NCBI GenBank assembly: GCA_025997595.1
Contig: BNUU01000005.1
Span: forward strand, 1 to 64,000
Length of the DNA: 64,000 nt
Source: Spirochaetia bacterium
GTDB taxonomy: Bacteria > Spirochaetota > Spirochaetia > Treponematales > Breznakiellaceae
Direction of reading: 5' to 3'
This document shows positions 52,097-61,407 of the stretch, piece by piece. Each line of letters starts with the position of its first letter. The first letter of the stretch is position 1. The position numbers and the translations under genes are program-made. Below the pieces are notes generated by a model. The model had not been told where the DNA came from and searched no databases. It saw only the letters and a list, made by a program, of their open reading frames with translations.

Positions 52097-52927
52097 TTGT
52101 TAACCGACGCCCACTGTCATCCCCTGGATCTGCTTGAACATTTTCCCGGCGCTGAGGATGAACGCAGGAATTTGGGCGTCATGTGCGCCGCAAGTTCCAC
52201 TACCAAAGAACAGTTTTTCTGCCACGAAGAATCGGCCCAAAGGGCGAAAGCGGAAAATGCTCCCTTGGTAATTCCCTGTTTTGCCATTCATCCGCAAATG
52301 CCCGCATCGGACAGATGGCATGCGGTGTGCGGAACGGGGTGTTCGGATACGCTGGAATCTTTGGCGAAAGAAGGGCGGATCGGTGCGGTTGGTGAAACGG
52401 GGTTTGATCTCTATAACGATGAGTTCAGGGCCACAGAAAAACTACAGGATGAAATTTTTGCCGGCCATCTGGAAACGGCGTTGAAATATGATTTGCCCAT
52501 GGTGCTCCATGTGCGCCGGGCCATGCACAAAATTTTTGCCCATACCGTTTTGCTGAAAAAACTTCCCGCAGTGATCTTCCATTCCTGGCCGGGGACGATG
52601 GGGGAGGGTGAGGCCCTGCTGCGCCGGGGGGTGAACGCCTATTTTTCCTTTGGCGCGGTGATCACCCTTAATTACAAAGAAACGGCCGGGCCTAACCGGT
52701 CCGCACAATGCTGCGCCGGTTTTCCCGCAGAACGGCTGTTGATCGAAACCGATGCCCCGTACCAGCCTTTGCGCGGAATGACCTTTTCCCGCTGGGCAGA
52801 CCTGCCGGTTATTTTGAAGGCCGCAGCATCACTGCGAAAAGAGGCGGGCAGCCCCGGGGCTGATGAAGGGGAACTGGAAGAAATAATCGAAGGGAATTTC
52901 AGGAAGGCTTTTGGGGTACAGGGGTAA
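52097..52927 (+). CDS. TatD-family metal-dependent hydrolase
   Basis: A 276-residue TatD/YcfH-type hydrolase. LTDAHCHPLD gives the HxH metal site, IGAVGETGFDLY the Glu, MVLHVRRAM and FHSWPG the two His, and LIETDAPYQPL the final Asp. These enzymes act as Mg-dependent 3'-5' exonucleases or D-tyrosyl-type hydrolases. The start appears to be TTG at 52097, six bases after the TPR gene stop, so translation is coupled. It is truncated in the usual insert but all metal ligands are present. Confidence 0.85.
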   Translation: MLTDAHCHPLDLLEHFPGAEDERRNLGVMCAASSTTKEQFFCHEESAQRAKAENAPLVIPCFAIHPQMPASDRWHAVCGTGCSDTLESLAKEGRIGAVGETGFDLYNDEFRATEKLQDEIFAGHLETALKYDLPMVLHVRRAMHKIFAHTVLLKKLPAVIFHSWPGTMGEGEALLRRGVNAYFSFGAVITLNYKETAGPNRSAQCCAGFPAERLLIETDAPYQPLRGMTFSRWADLPVILKAAASLRKEAGSPGADEGELEEIIEGNFRKAFGVQG

Positions 52928-52939
52928 TATAGTCCATTG

Positions 52940-53689
52940 TCAAAGCGCAGCTTCCCGGAGTTTTTCCTGCCTGTCCTTCAGTTCCTGCATGGGCAGGGCT
53001 TTGAGGTAGTTCTGTAAAATTTTGTATTCCTCGGGGGGGAAGGAGATGAACTCCAGTGAAACGATGCGGCCCCCGCGGACAATGCGGCAGACCGGGGAAA
53101 GGATGTTCTCCCCGGCGCGGAGGCTGCAGCCGCTCAGCACCATGCTCTCCGTGATGTCCTTCGTCATGGAGGCATAAACCGGGAGGAACGAAAGGCCGGA
53201 ACTGGAAATGGATTTAACTTCACCGGGTATGATCACATTATCCAGGGGGCTCGAGACGAGAAAGCCGATGTGGTCCCCGTTTAAGTTGAAAAAACGGCGG
53301 GCCCTGCGTTTTTCTTCCGTAGGAATATACCGGGTCAGGATGTGCTGGAGCCGGTCCATTTCTTTGGCGTCAAGGGACTCGTTAACGATGCCGCTTACCC
53401 CGATATAAAAGGCCTGGGTGCAGGATTCCAGGGGGATGTTTCCGTTGTGCAGAACGACGATGGGGCAGCTTTCCCTGGACCGTTCGCTGCGGACAAACTG
53501 GACCAGGGTCTTCCAGTGCCGGGGGAAGTCGCCGGCGCTGATGATGATCGCGGCGGGGTCCGCCTCGTCCACATTGTCCATGGCCTTGAGTACATGATGG
53601 TAACGGACCATCTCGAAACCCAGGGGCTTCAGATGCAGTGAGATGAGATCGCTGGTATCATCCGAGCCAAGAACCAGGAGTAGCTTCAT
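52940..53689 (-). CDS. Degenerate receiver domain fused to PilZ
   Basis: A 249-residue protein. Residues 1-120 have a receiver fold, with acidic D10-D11 (GSDDTSD) but Ser51 where the phosphoacceptor Asp should be (AAIIISAGDFP) and Asn103 at the conserved Lys position, so it should not be phosphorylated. Residues 125-230 are a PilZ domain, with RxxxR at 128-132 (RRARR) and SxSxxG at 160-165 (SISSSG) in place of (D/N)xSxxG. PilZ binds cyclic di-GMP. The gene overlaps the exported-protein gene upstream by four bases, and the two are divergent from mfd. Confidence 0.8.
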   Translation of the reverse strand: MKLLLVLGSDDTSDLISLHLKPLGFEMVRYHHVLKAMDNVDEADPAAIIISAGDFPRHWKTLVQFVRSERSRESCPIVVLHNGNIPLESCTQAFYIGVSGIVNESLDAKEMDRLQHILTRYIPTEEKRRARRFFNLNGDHIGFLVSSPLDNVIIPGEVKSISSSGLSFLPVYASMTKDITESMVLSGCSLRAGENILSPVCRIVRGGRIVSLEFISFPPEEYKILQNYLKALPMQELKDRQEKLREAAL

Positions 53690-54783
53690 TCAGTTCCCAA
53701 ATTCACTACCACATAATCCACAATGGTCCACACATCATCCTTCCGCTGTAAAGTATAGGTATAGCGCTTCCGCTCAGTATAGTTCCCCGTTTTGAATTTT
53801 TCCAGTACGATCACGGTACCCTCAAAGGCGTTGTACGCCGTACGTTCCACGGTGAATTCCGAGGGGATGGCGGAGATGTCACCGTCAAGCATTGCGCCCT
53901 GCAGCTCCGTGCGGTACCGCTCGATCATCCGCTGCCGGCCCTCCTCGCTTTCGGCCAGCCACTGCCGTTTTCTGACCGGATCACGGGCGATGATGGCCTC
54001 AAGGTCCAGGTAGAGGAAGAATTTTTCCCACTGGCTTTTCTGCCGGGAGCTGAGGAGGTATTCCACCACCGCGTCCGGGGCGAGTTTTTCACGGGTAAGG
54101 ACCATGTTGGTTTCCACATCCGTGGGCTGAATTTTGCCGCCGGGCCCCGGGATGACGGGACTGCGGAGGTTAAGGCTCAGCCGGTTCGATTCCAGGGTCC
54201 CGCCAGCGGCGGGGCCAGCACCGCCGGCGGCGATACCAGGAAGCCCGGCAGCCCCGGCGGCCGCAACCAGTTCCTGCGCATACGGTTCAGGGGAACCGGT
54301 TCCCCCGCCGCGTAAAAGTTCAGGGTACATTTTTGCCTGGACGATAAAGGAACCGGGATCTTTAAATTCAGCATAGTCCCGTAGATCCTCCACAAAGGAG
54401 AAGGATTCCCCGCTTTCCACGGCAATTTCCCGGAAGAATATCTGTTTACTTGTGGTACGCTTCTGTACCAGCTGTCCGGCGCTCTCCACCGGCCGGTTGC
54501 TTATGGTCCTGATGTCAAAATCGATGGAAAAGGCCCGGTCATCCGCCATGCGGAAGCGGTAGGTTGCGGGACTGTTGTTGGCGATGGTCACCTGCACGTA
54601 GATGGGCTCTCCGCCGGCCCCCGGTACATGGTAGACCCGCTTGTCGAAATACCGAATGCTGAATGAGACCCCGGTATCCACGGCTCCCGGAGGGAACTTC
54701 GTTGGGTCATCTATGGCATGCAAAGACCCGGTCAAAGTGAAAAGTATGAGCACCATGAGCGCCAATATCGATCTGTGTTTCAC
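53686..54783 (-). CDS. Exported protein of unknown function
   Basis: A 365-residue protein with a signal peptide (MKHRSILALMVLILFTLTGS, cut near HA). The first half is beta-rich (SIRYFDKRVYHVP, then VQVTIANNSPATYRFRM), a Gly/Ala-rich linker (about 165-205) follows, and the C-terminal half is mixed helical. No known family. GGAG precedes the ATG. It overlaps the REC-PilZ gene by four bases (ATGA) and may report an envelope signal to it (inference). Confidence 0.72.
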   Translation of the reverse strand: MKHRSILALMVLILFTLTGSLHAIDDPTKFPPGAVDTGVSFSIRYFDKRVYHVPGAGGEPIYVQVTIANNSPATYRFRMADDRAFSIDFDIRTISNRPVESAGQLVQKRTTSKQIFFREIAVESGESFSFVEDLRDYAEFKDPGSFIVQAKMYPELLRGGGTGSPEPYAQELVAAAGAAGLPGIAAGGAGPAAGGTLESNRLSLNLRSPVIPGPGGKIQPTDVETNMVLTREKLAPDAVVEYLLSSRQKSQWEKFFLYLDLEAIIARDPVRKRQWLAESEEGRQRMIERYRTELQGAMLDGDISAIPSEFTVERTAYNAFEGTVIVLEKFKTGNYTERKRYTYTLQRKDDVWTIVDYVVVNLGTE

Positions 54784-54839
54784 GGCGAAACTCCATTTAA
54801 AAAATTCTGTACCTATAGTATACTAATCGGCGAATTGGT

Positions 54840-57800
54840 ATGAATAAATTATCCTTTCCCTCATTCCTCAGCGGTCTTGCCTCTTCCGGGGCGGTCTCGG
54901 CCTGTTTTGGCGCCTTTGGGGAAGGAAAATTCCCCCTGGAGCTTGAGGGCCCCGAGGGCTCCTTCGGGGCAATCCTCATCGGCGGCCTCTGCCAATTTCA
55001 GGATGCGGTGCATCACGGGACCTTTGCGGCGGTGGTCCCCACCGAATCCGAGGCCGCGGAAATGGAAACGGACCTTAAAACCGCCGGCGCGGAGGCTATC
55101 CAGTTTCCCTGGTGGGGCGCCATGCCCTACCGCGAAATGGCCCCGGTCTCCGCCGTCTTTGGGGAGCGCACCCGCATATTATGCGCCCTGGCCGCCGGCA
55201 AAAGCAAACCCACCGGGGAAAGCCCTGGGGTCATCATCGTGCCCGAGCGGGCGCTCCTGACCCCCCTGCCGCCCCCGGACTACATCAAAAGCCTCCTCAT
55301 CCCCCTCAAGCCGGGGGGGCGCATCGATACGGTGGCCCTGGCGGAAACCCTTACGGGCTACGGCTATACCCGGGTGCCCCGTGTGCAGGTCCACGGCGAA
55401 TTCGCCCTCCGGGGGGAGGTGCTGGACATCCTCATGGGGGGCGACGAATACGCCTATCGCCTGCTCTTTGATTTTGACCGGGTTGAATCGATCAAACGCT
55501 TTGACCCGCTGGACCAGAGCGGGCAGGAAAAGGTTGATGAACTTTTGATCCGCCCCTTACGGGAAGTGGTCTGGACCGATGATCGCATCGAAAAATTGGG
55601 CGAAAATCTTGCCAATTTTGATGAATTTGAAGAAGGCGGCAGGGCGATCCTGGAAGAGCTCATGGAAAAACGCGGCGTCTCCGGGGAGGAAATGCTCTAC
55701 CCCCTGGCCTTTGACGGTACTTATTCGTTGATTGATTATCTGGGTCCCGGCGGCACGGTGTTTTTCCTGGACTGGGAGCGGCTGGTGAACGCCCAGGAGG
55801 CCCTGGACCGGGAATACGAGAACCTCTTCCGCCGCACCCGCCGGGAACGGGAAGTCCCCGCCCCCAAACGGATACTCCTCAATTTCAACAGCCTTGCCCG
55901 GCTGGTAAAGCGGCGGGTCTCCTTTATGACCATCAAGGGTACAGGCGCCAGGGGTATGGATGGCGGTGAGGAGGGCGCCCACCATCTGGAAATCCCCTGC
56001 GATCCCCCCCGGAGCTTTTTCGGCAATATCACCTACTTAAAAGAAGAATTCGCCGCCTTAGCCAGGGAGGGCTGGAAGCTCACCGTGGCCGCCGAGTCGG
56101 ATGTGCAGGCGGACCGGATCAGGGAACTGCTCCGGGACGTGGAGGGAGCCTCGGAAAAGGCGCCAGGCACCATTTTGCGGGTGGTGGCGGCGCCACTCTC
56201 GGCGGGGTTCGCCCTGCCGGATATCCGGTTCATGCTGGTCCAGGAGAACGAGATCTTCGGCCGCCGCAAGCGGACGCCCCGGTCCCTCAAAACCGTGCGG
56301 AGCGCCGCCATCGACACCTTTGTGGAACTCAACCCCGGGGACTATGTGGTGCATGTGAACTACGGGATCGGCCTGTTCAAGGGCATTGAGCGGATAAAGG
56401 CCCTGGGGCACGAGCGGGATTATATCAAGCTGGAATACGCGGATGAGGAAACCGTGTTTGTTCCCATCGAGCAGGTCAACCTGGTTCAGCGTTACATCGG
56501 CAACGAGGGGTCCGCTCCCCGGATGGACAAGCTGGGGTCCAAGAGCTGGGAGAACCGCAAGGGCCGGGTGAAAAAATCCGTCGAGGATATCGCGGAAAAG
56601 CTGATCGAGCTTTATTCCAAGCGCAAGGCCGCCCAGGGTTTCCCCTTTCCCCCGGACACGGAATGGCAGACCATGTTCGAGGCCAGTTTTCCCTTTGACG
56701 AAACCGAGGATCAGCTCCGCTGTGTGGAGGAAATCAAGGCGGACATGGAAAGCCCCCATCCCATGGATCGGCTTATCTGCGGGGACGTGGGCTACGGCAA
56801 AACCGAAGTTGCGGTGCGGGCCTGTTTTAAGGCGGTGATGGGGGGCAAGCAGGTGGCCTTCCTGGCCCCCACTACGATCCTTGCGGAACAGCACTTTGAG
56901 AATTTTCAGGAACGGTTTTCCCGCTTCCCCGTGCGGATCCTTATGCTTTCCCGTTTTGTGGAACGCGGTAAGGTTAAAAAAGTTTTGGAGGATCTTAGAA
57001 ACGGGGCCGTTGATATCCTCGTGGGAACCCACCGGATCATTCAGAAGGACGTGAGCTTTAAGAACCTGGGCCTTATGGTCATTGATGAGGAACAGCGTTT
57101 CGGCGTTAAAGACAAGGAGCGGCTCAAGGAGCTCAAGACCAATGTGGACTGCCTTACCCTGAGCGCAACCCCCATCCCCCGGACCCTCCACATGAGCCTC
57201 CTCAAAATCCGGGACATGAGTCTTTTGGCCACCCCGCCGCAGAATCGGCACCCCATCGAGACCATCATCGGGGAATTTAACGAAGAGCATTTGGCCGCCG
57301 CCATCCGGCAGGAGGTGGAGCGGGGGGGGCAGATCTTTTTTCTCCACAACCGGGTGGAAAGCCTCAACGAAACCCGGATCAAAATTGAGCGCCTGGTGCC
57401 GGAGATGCTGGTGGAAACCGCCCACGGCCAAATGGACGCCCAGGACCTTGAGGACGTGATGCACCGTTTTATCCATGGGGGCTTTCACGTCCTCGTGTCC
57501 ACCACGATCATCGAGAACGGCATCGACATCCCCAACGTGAACACCATCATCATCGACCGGGCGGACATGTACGGGGTTTCCCAGCTCTACCAGCTCCGGG
57601 GCCGGGTGGGGCGCTCCGATAGGGTGGCCTACGCCTATCTTTTTTACCCAAAGGACAAGGCCCTGACCGAGCTTGCCATGAAGCGGCTCCAGGTGATTTC
57701 GGACTTTACCGAGCTGGGATCGGGCTTTAAAATCGCCATGAAGGACATGGAGATCCGGGGCGCAGGCAATTTGCTGGGCCGGGAGCAGTCCGGGGACATC

Positions 57801-58325
57801 TATTCCGTGGGCTTCGACCTGTATCTGCGCCTGCTGGACGAGGCCATCAAGCGGCTTGAGGATTCCGATTATGAGGGCGAAAACGAAACCCTGCTGGAAC
57901 TGGAATATTCGGGCTTTATCCCCGATTCTTATATTGACGGCGCCCAGGAAAAAATGGAAGTCTATAAGAAGATCGCCTCCATCCGGGAGAAGGATGAACT
58001 GGAACGGGTACTGGGTGAACTGCTTGACCGTTTCGGCCCCCTGCCCGACGAGGCCGCCTCCCTCCTGTCCCTGGCGGAGATCCGGATCATCTGCCGGGAG
58101 ATTTCGGTCGCCTCCCTGCGGGAGCGGGGCGGCATGGTCCGGGTGGAATTCGGCAAGGTGTCCCGGGTCAAGGTGGAGCGCCTGGTGCGGCTCATGAAGG
58201 AGTCCAGCGGCAAGGTAAAGCTGGACCCCAGGGCGCCGAACATCCTGCTGCTGCAAACCGGAAATATCGGCCTAAAAGAAAAGAGCGAATTTATCAGGGA
58301 GAAACTTGCCGTATTGGCGGGATAG
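54840..58325 (+). CDS. mfd: Transcription-repair coupling factor
   Basis: ATP-dependent translocase that removes stalled RNA polymerase and recruits UvrA. The 1161-residue protein has an N-terminal UvrB-homology region, the RNA-polymerase-interaction domain (ELNPGDYVVHVNYGIGLFKG), and RecG-like motor motifs: Walker A GDVGYGKTEVA, IDEEQRFG, TATPIPRTL-like SATPIPRTL, and QLRGRVGRSDRVAYAYLF. A TRCF C-terminal domain closes it. Eight consecutive G (57321-57328) lie within one motor stretch. It is first in an mfd-HAD-plsC operon. Confidence 0.97.
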   Translation: MNKLSFPSFLSGLASSGAVSACFGAFGEGKFPLELEGPEGSFGAILIGGLCQFQDAVHHGTFAAVVPTESEAAEMETDLKTAGAEAIQFPWWGAMPYREMAPVSAVFGERTRILCALAAGKSKPTGESPGVIIVPERALLTPLPPPDYIKSLLIPLKPGGRIDTVALAETLTGYGYTRVPRVQVHGEFALRGEVLDILMGGDEYAYRLLFDFDRVESIKRFDPLDQSGQEKVDELLIRPLREVVWTDDRIEKLGENLANFDEFEEGGRAILEELMEKRGVSGEEMLYPLAFDGTYSLIDYLGPGGTVFFLDWERLVNAQEALDREYENLFRRTRREREVPAPKRILLNFNSLARLVKRRVSFMTIKGTGARGMDGGEEGAHHLEIPCDPPRSFFGNITYLKEEFAALAREGWKLTVAAESDVQADRIRELLRDVEGASEKAPGTILRVVAAPLSAGFALPDIRFMLVQENEIFGRRKRTPRSLKTVRSAAIDTFVELNPGDYVVHVNYGIGLFKGIERIKALGHERDYIKLEYADEETVFVPIEQVNLVQRYIGNEGSAPRMDKLGSKSWENRKGRVKKSVEDIAEKLIELYSKRKAAQGFPFPPDTEWQTMFEASFPFDETEDQLRCVEEIKADMESPHPMDRLICGDVGYGKTEVAVRACFKAVMGGKQVAFLAPTTILAEQHFENFQERFSRFPVRILMLSRFVERGKVKKVLEDLRNGAVDILVGTHRIIQKDVSFKNLGLMVIDEEQRFGVKDKERLKELKTNVDCLTLSATPIPRTLHMSLLKIRDMSLLATPPQNRHPIETIIGEFNEEHLAAAIRQEVERGGQIFFLHNRVESLNETRIKIERLVPEMLVETAHGQMDAQDLEDVMHRFIHGGFHVLVSTTIIENGIDIPNVNTIIIDRADMYGVSQLYQLRGRVGRSDRVAYAYLFYPKDKALTELAMKRLQVISDFTELGSGFKIAMKDMEIRGAGNLLGREQSGDIYSVGFDLYLRLLDEAIKRLEDSDYEGENETLLELEYSGFIPDSYIDGAQEKMEVYKKIASIREKDELERVLGELLDRFGPLPDEAASLLSLAEIRIICREISVASLRERGGMVRVEFGKVSRVKVERLVRLMKESSGKVKLDPRAPNILLLQTGNIGLKEKSEFIREKLAVLAG

Positions 58326-58358
58326 GGTACTTTCAACATGGTTTTTAAGGAGTGTGCG

Positions 58359-58979
58359 TTGAGTATAAAAGCGGTGGTGTTTGATTTTGGGAATGTGATT
58401 TGTTTTCCTCCGGCCCCCTCGTATCGGGAAAAAATGGCCGCCCTGACGGGGCTGCCCCTGCACACCCTGGACGATCTTGACCGGCAGTACCGGGGGGATC
58501 TGTTTGACCGGGGAACCCTTGACGCAAAGGGTTATTACCAATTCATCCTTGAAAAGGCGGGTGTTTTTCCGGGTGATGCAGTCTTACAGGAACTTGCCCA
58601 AAGGGATGTGGACGGCTGGAAAAATATGAACGGTGCTACGGAAGCGCTGATGCGGGAAATTCAAAAAGAGGGCTTTAAGCTGGGTATCCTCTCCAATATG
58701 CCCCGGGACTTTCTGGCCTGGGGAAAGGACCACATTGAAGCCTTCCGGAAAGCGGATGTGGGGATTTTTTCCTGCGAGCTTGGCTCCGTCAAGCCGGAGA
58801 CTCCCATTTATGAGGCCCTCCTTGCCGCCCTGGGCTGCAGGGCTGAGGAAGTTGTTTTTTTTGACGATGTGCAGGATAATATTGATAAGGCGGCGGCCCT
58901 TGGGATCCATGGATTTATATGGAAGGACCCGGAAACCGCCCGGCAGGATTTCAGGAGCGTCGCGTATGGCATTGCTTAG
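58359..58979 (+). CDS. HAD-superfamily phosphatase (YihX-like)
   Basis: A 206-residue HAD-IA hydrolase. SIKAVVFDFGNVICF is motif I (DxGN form), LGILSNMPRDF is motif II, and GSVKPETPIYEALLAALGC with VVFFDDVQDNI are motifs III-IV. The DFGNV version is typical of the YihX group (sugar phosphatases). I use the TTG at 58359, six bases after AAGGAG; the ATG at 58338 lies before that ribosome site. Its end overlaps plsC by 14 bases. Confidence 0.85.
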   Translation: MSIKAVVFDFGNVICFPPAPSYREKMAALTGLPLHTLDDLDRQYRGDLFDRGTLDAKGYYQFILEKAGVFPGDAVLQELAQRDVDGWKNMNGATEALMREIQKEGFKLGILSNMPRDFLAWGKDHIEAFRKADVGIFSCELGSVKPETPIYEALLAALGCRAEEVVFFDDVQDNIDKAAALGIHGFIWKDPETARQDFRSVAYGIA

Positions 58980-59685
58980 GACTATTGTTGTTTTTGCCGT
59001 CGTGGTTATTGCCATGGTGCTGCTGGTACCCATGGGAATTATCGCCGGAATTTTGAGTTTACTGGGTTTGAGAAAACTCATGTCCCTCTGCATCTACCGG
59101 ATTGCCCAGGGCTGGTCGCGGCTGCTCATTAAACTGACCGGGTGCACCCTTACCGTCGCCGGCCGGGAAAACATCCCCAAAACCGGGGGAGTCTGCTTTG
59201 TCAGCAACCACGGGAGTATCCTTGACATTCTCCTCCACCTGGCCTATGTGGGGCGGCCCATCGGCTTTATCGCCAAAAGGGAGCTTGTCTTTGTTCCCAT
59301 GCTTAACCTGTGGATCTTCCTTTTGGGGGGCCTCTTTATCGATCGCAAAAATGTCCGCAATGCGATCCGTACCATCAACAAGGGGGTTGAGTACATCAAA
59401 GCCGGGGGCGCCATGATCATCTTCCCCGAAGGCCACCGGAGCCGGAACCAGGGCCTGCTGCCCTTCCACCCCGGTTCCCTCAAGCTGGCCACCCAGGCCG
59501 GGGCGCCCATCATTCCCGCGGCCCTTTCGGGGAGCTATAACGTGTTTGAAAAAACCATGCGGGTCCGGCCGGGGCCGGTAGGGGTAACCTACGGCGCCCC
59601 CATCGCCACCGCCGACCTCCCCCCCACCGACCGCAAGCAGATCCTGGCGGATCGGATACAGGCCGTGATCGCCGATTCGCTATAG
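58966..59685 (+). CDS. plsC: 1-acylglycerol-3-phosphate acyltransferase
   Basis: Makes phosphatidic acid in the membrane. The 239-residue protein has an N-terminal hydrophobic segment (residues 5-30) and the family motifs VSNHGSILDILL (NHxxxxD), FLLGGLFIDRKN, and FPEGHRSRNQGLLPF. The ATG at 58966 lies behind CAGGAG and inside the HAD gene, so they are coupled. It ends in a 6-base overlap with the convergent PIN gene. Confidence 0.93.
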   Translation: MALLRTIVVFAVVVIAMVLLVPMGIIAGILSLLGLRKLMSLCIYRIAQGWSRLLIKLTGCTLTVAGRENIPKTGGVCFVSNHGSILDILLHLAYVGRPIGFIAKRELVFVPMLNLWIFLLGGLFIDRKNVRNAIRTINKGVEYIKAGGAMIIFPEGHRSRNQGLLPFHPGSLKLATQAGAPIIPAALSGSYNVFEKTMRVRPGPVGVTYGAPIATADLPPTDRKQILADRIQAVIADSL

Positions 59686-60138
59686 GGCCGTACCTTTAAA
59701 ATCTTTTTCCAATAACAAAATATTCTGATTTATTCTTAAATATTCTTCTGCCGTTTGTGCTGTTACATCTTTTTCTTTATAATCTTTTATATTCCGTGTA
59801 AGCAGTACCGGTATTTCATTTTTTTTTGCGGAAAAATATTGGAGCCCGTCTTTAAAATCGCCAAATTTTGATTCCAGCGTACTATCTACCATTGCTTCAT
59901 CTATTGGCAATACTTTTATTATACTCCGTAATTTCTTTAATAATCCCTTCGATTTTTCTATTCCATGTTTTTTCCTCAAAAAGTAGAAAACATTGGCCAG
60001 TACAACAGCGGTTGTATATAATTCCAGCTTTTTTGCGCTCCCTAAATCAAATATTTCCGCCGCACTTTCATAAAACATTTCCCTCCCGGCCAATACATCA
60101 AGTATAATATCCGAATCAATAAATATTTTTTTGTTCAT
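59680..60138 (-). CDS. PIN-domain toxin
   Basis: A 152-residue PIN protein with acids in KIFIDSDIILDVLAGRE, YTTAVVLANVFYF and FGDFKDGLQYFSAKK...LLTRNIKDY. AT-rich, with weaker similarity to classical VapC than the pair at 13 kb. It overlaps the antitoxin by four bases (ATGA) and ends against plsC. Confidence 0.8.
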   Translation of the reverse strand: MNKKIFIDSDIILDVLAGREMFYESAAEIFDLGSAKKLELYTTAVVLANVFYFLRKKHGIEKSKGLLKKLRSIIKVLPIDEAMVDSTLESKFGDFKDGLQYFSAKKNEIPVLLTRNIKDYKEKDVTAQTAEEYLRINQNILLLEKDFKGTAL

Positions 60139-60386
60139 ATTTTTTTTCTTAATATGTAACGTGCCCGTTCATCTTCCCGGGCAAATTGCTCCAAATCGTC
60201 CTCGGATAAAACTCCGGTCAAACCCTCAACCAGGGGAGCATGTTTTTTGGGGTAAATAATTTCTGAAGAAAGATTTTTAAAATAACCCTCAACGATCCTT
60301 GAAAGACTCCGGTTATGCCGTTTGGCATACCTTTTTGCCGAATCAATGGCCATTTTATCCAGTTTCAGTGTTAATTTTGCCTCCAT
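60135..60386 (-). CDS. DUF6364-like antitoxin
   Basis: An 83-residue ribbon-helix-helix protein (MEAKLTLKLDKMAIDSAKRYAKRHNRSLSRIVEGYF), of the DUF6364 type that pairs with PIN toxins, and an acidic tail. First gene of the pair. Likely autorepressor. Confidence 0.8.
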   Translation of the reverse strand: MEAKLTLKLDKMAIDSAKRYAKRHNRSLSRIVEGYFKNLSSEIIYPKKHAPLVEGLTGVLSEDDLEQFAREDERARYILRKKI

Positions 60387-60504
60387 ACATTGACCTCCGT
60401 ACGTATTATTTTATAAAAACCGATACGTATTTGTCAATAAATTTTTTTCTAAAAAGCGAGAATTAGGGAAAACCCTTCGCGGCCTCTTCACCCATGGCTT
60501 ATAA

Positions 60505-60529
60505 ACAAAAACCTCGCCTTGCGGCGAGG
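60505..60529 (-). terminator. Intrinsic terminator of tRNA-Leu
   Basis: On the minus strand, CCTCGCC-GCAA-GGCGAGG followed by TTTTT. It is only a few bases after the tRNA 3' end. Confidence 0.8.
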
Positions 60530-60540
60530 CCTCTTTTGTT

Positions 60541-60624
60541 TGCCCGGAAGAAGACTCGAACTTCCATGCCGGTGAAGGCACTGGTACCTGAAACCAGCGT
60601 GTCTACCAATTCCACCATCCGGGC
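60541..60624 (-). tRNA. tRNA-Leu(CAG)
   Basis: An 84-nt tRNA. The acceptor stem pairs GCCCGGA with TCCGGGC, the D arm is TGGTGGAATTGGTAGACAC, and the anticodon stem CTGGT/ACCAG holds the loop TTCAGGT with anticodon CAG. A long variable arm typical of tRNA-Leu and the T arm with GTTCGAGTC follow. The CCA end is not encoded. The minus-strand terminator follows. Confidence 0.9.
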
Positions 60625-60667
60625 TTGTTTTGACACTATATACCAAGCCGGGGCAGAAGGTCAACCA

Positions 60668-61372
60668 TTAGGAAACCGCCGTCTCCAGGGCCACCTCCAT
60701 CATCCGGGTAAAACTGGTCTGCCGGTCCTCGGCGGAGGTGGCTTCACCGGTGATCATGCTGTCGGAGATGGTCAGGAGGCAGAGGGCTTCCCGGCGGTAC
60801 TTGGCGGCCAGGGTGTAGAGTTCGGCGCATTCCATTTCCAGGGCGAGACAGCCGTATTTGGCCCAAAGTTTCCAGTCATCGGGATCTTCGGTGTAGAACA
60901 TATCCCCGGAAACCACGGGGCCGACCGCGGGCTGCCAGCCCTTGGCGGCTGCCAGATCGTAGGCGATTTTGAGCAGGCTGAAACTGGCGGTGGGGGCGAA
61001 GCTCCGGCCCCCAAAGCGGATGCTGTTGGCCCCCGAATCGGTGCAGGCGGACAGGGCGATAACCAGATCCCGGAGCTTCACCTCTTCCTGGATGGAGCCC
61101 GCGGTACCGATGCGGATCGCCCGTTTGACCCCGTAATCCCGGAACAGCTCATTCACATAGATTGAAATCGAGGGGATTCCCATGCCGGTGCCCTGCACCG
61201 ATACCGGTTTGCCCTTCCAGGTTCCGGTGTAGCCGAATATGTTCCGCACACTGGTGTACTGGCGCGCGTTCTCCAGAAAATTTTCCGCAATGAATTTGGC
61301 CCGCAGGGGGTCGCCGGGCAGTAAAATCGCCTCCGCAATCTCTCCGGTCTTTGCTGCAATGTGGGTGGACAT
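60668..61372 (-). CDS. deoD: Purine-nucleoside phosphorylase
   Basis: Cytosolic enzyme that splits purine nucleosides with phosphate into base and ribose/deoxyribose 1-phosphate. The 234-residue length and [34 protein letters not shown] start are typical of hexameric DeoD (PNP/UDP family), as are [16 protein letters not shown] and [22 protein letters not shown] precedes the ATG. It sits next to tRNA-Leu and upstream of nothing else; the MFS gene ends 35 bases before it. Confidence 0.93.
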   Translation of the reverse strand: MSTHIAAKTGEIAEAILLPGDPLRAKFIAENFLENARQYTSVRNIFGYTGTWKGKPVSVQGTGMGIPSISIYVNELFRDYGVKRAIRIGTAGSIQEEVKLRDLVIALSACTDSGANSIRFGGRSFAPTASFSLLKIAYDLAAAKGWQPAVGPVVSGDMFYTEDPDDWKLWAKYGCLALEMECAELYTLAAKYRREALCLLTISDSMITGEATSAEDRQTSFTRMMEVALETAVS

Positions 61373-61407
61373 GATATTACTCCTTATATTGTTTCCGGAG
61401 GGGAACC

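Noticed and set aside
56058..58256. 732-codon open frame antisense to mfd
   Set aside because: Mfd is certain on the plus strand. The antisense frame has His/Gln/Pro-rich composition typical of a GC-rich shadow.
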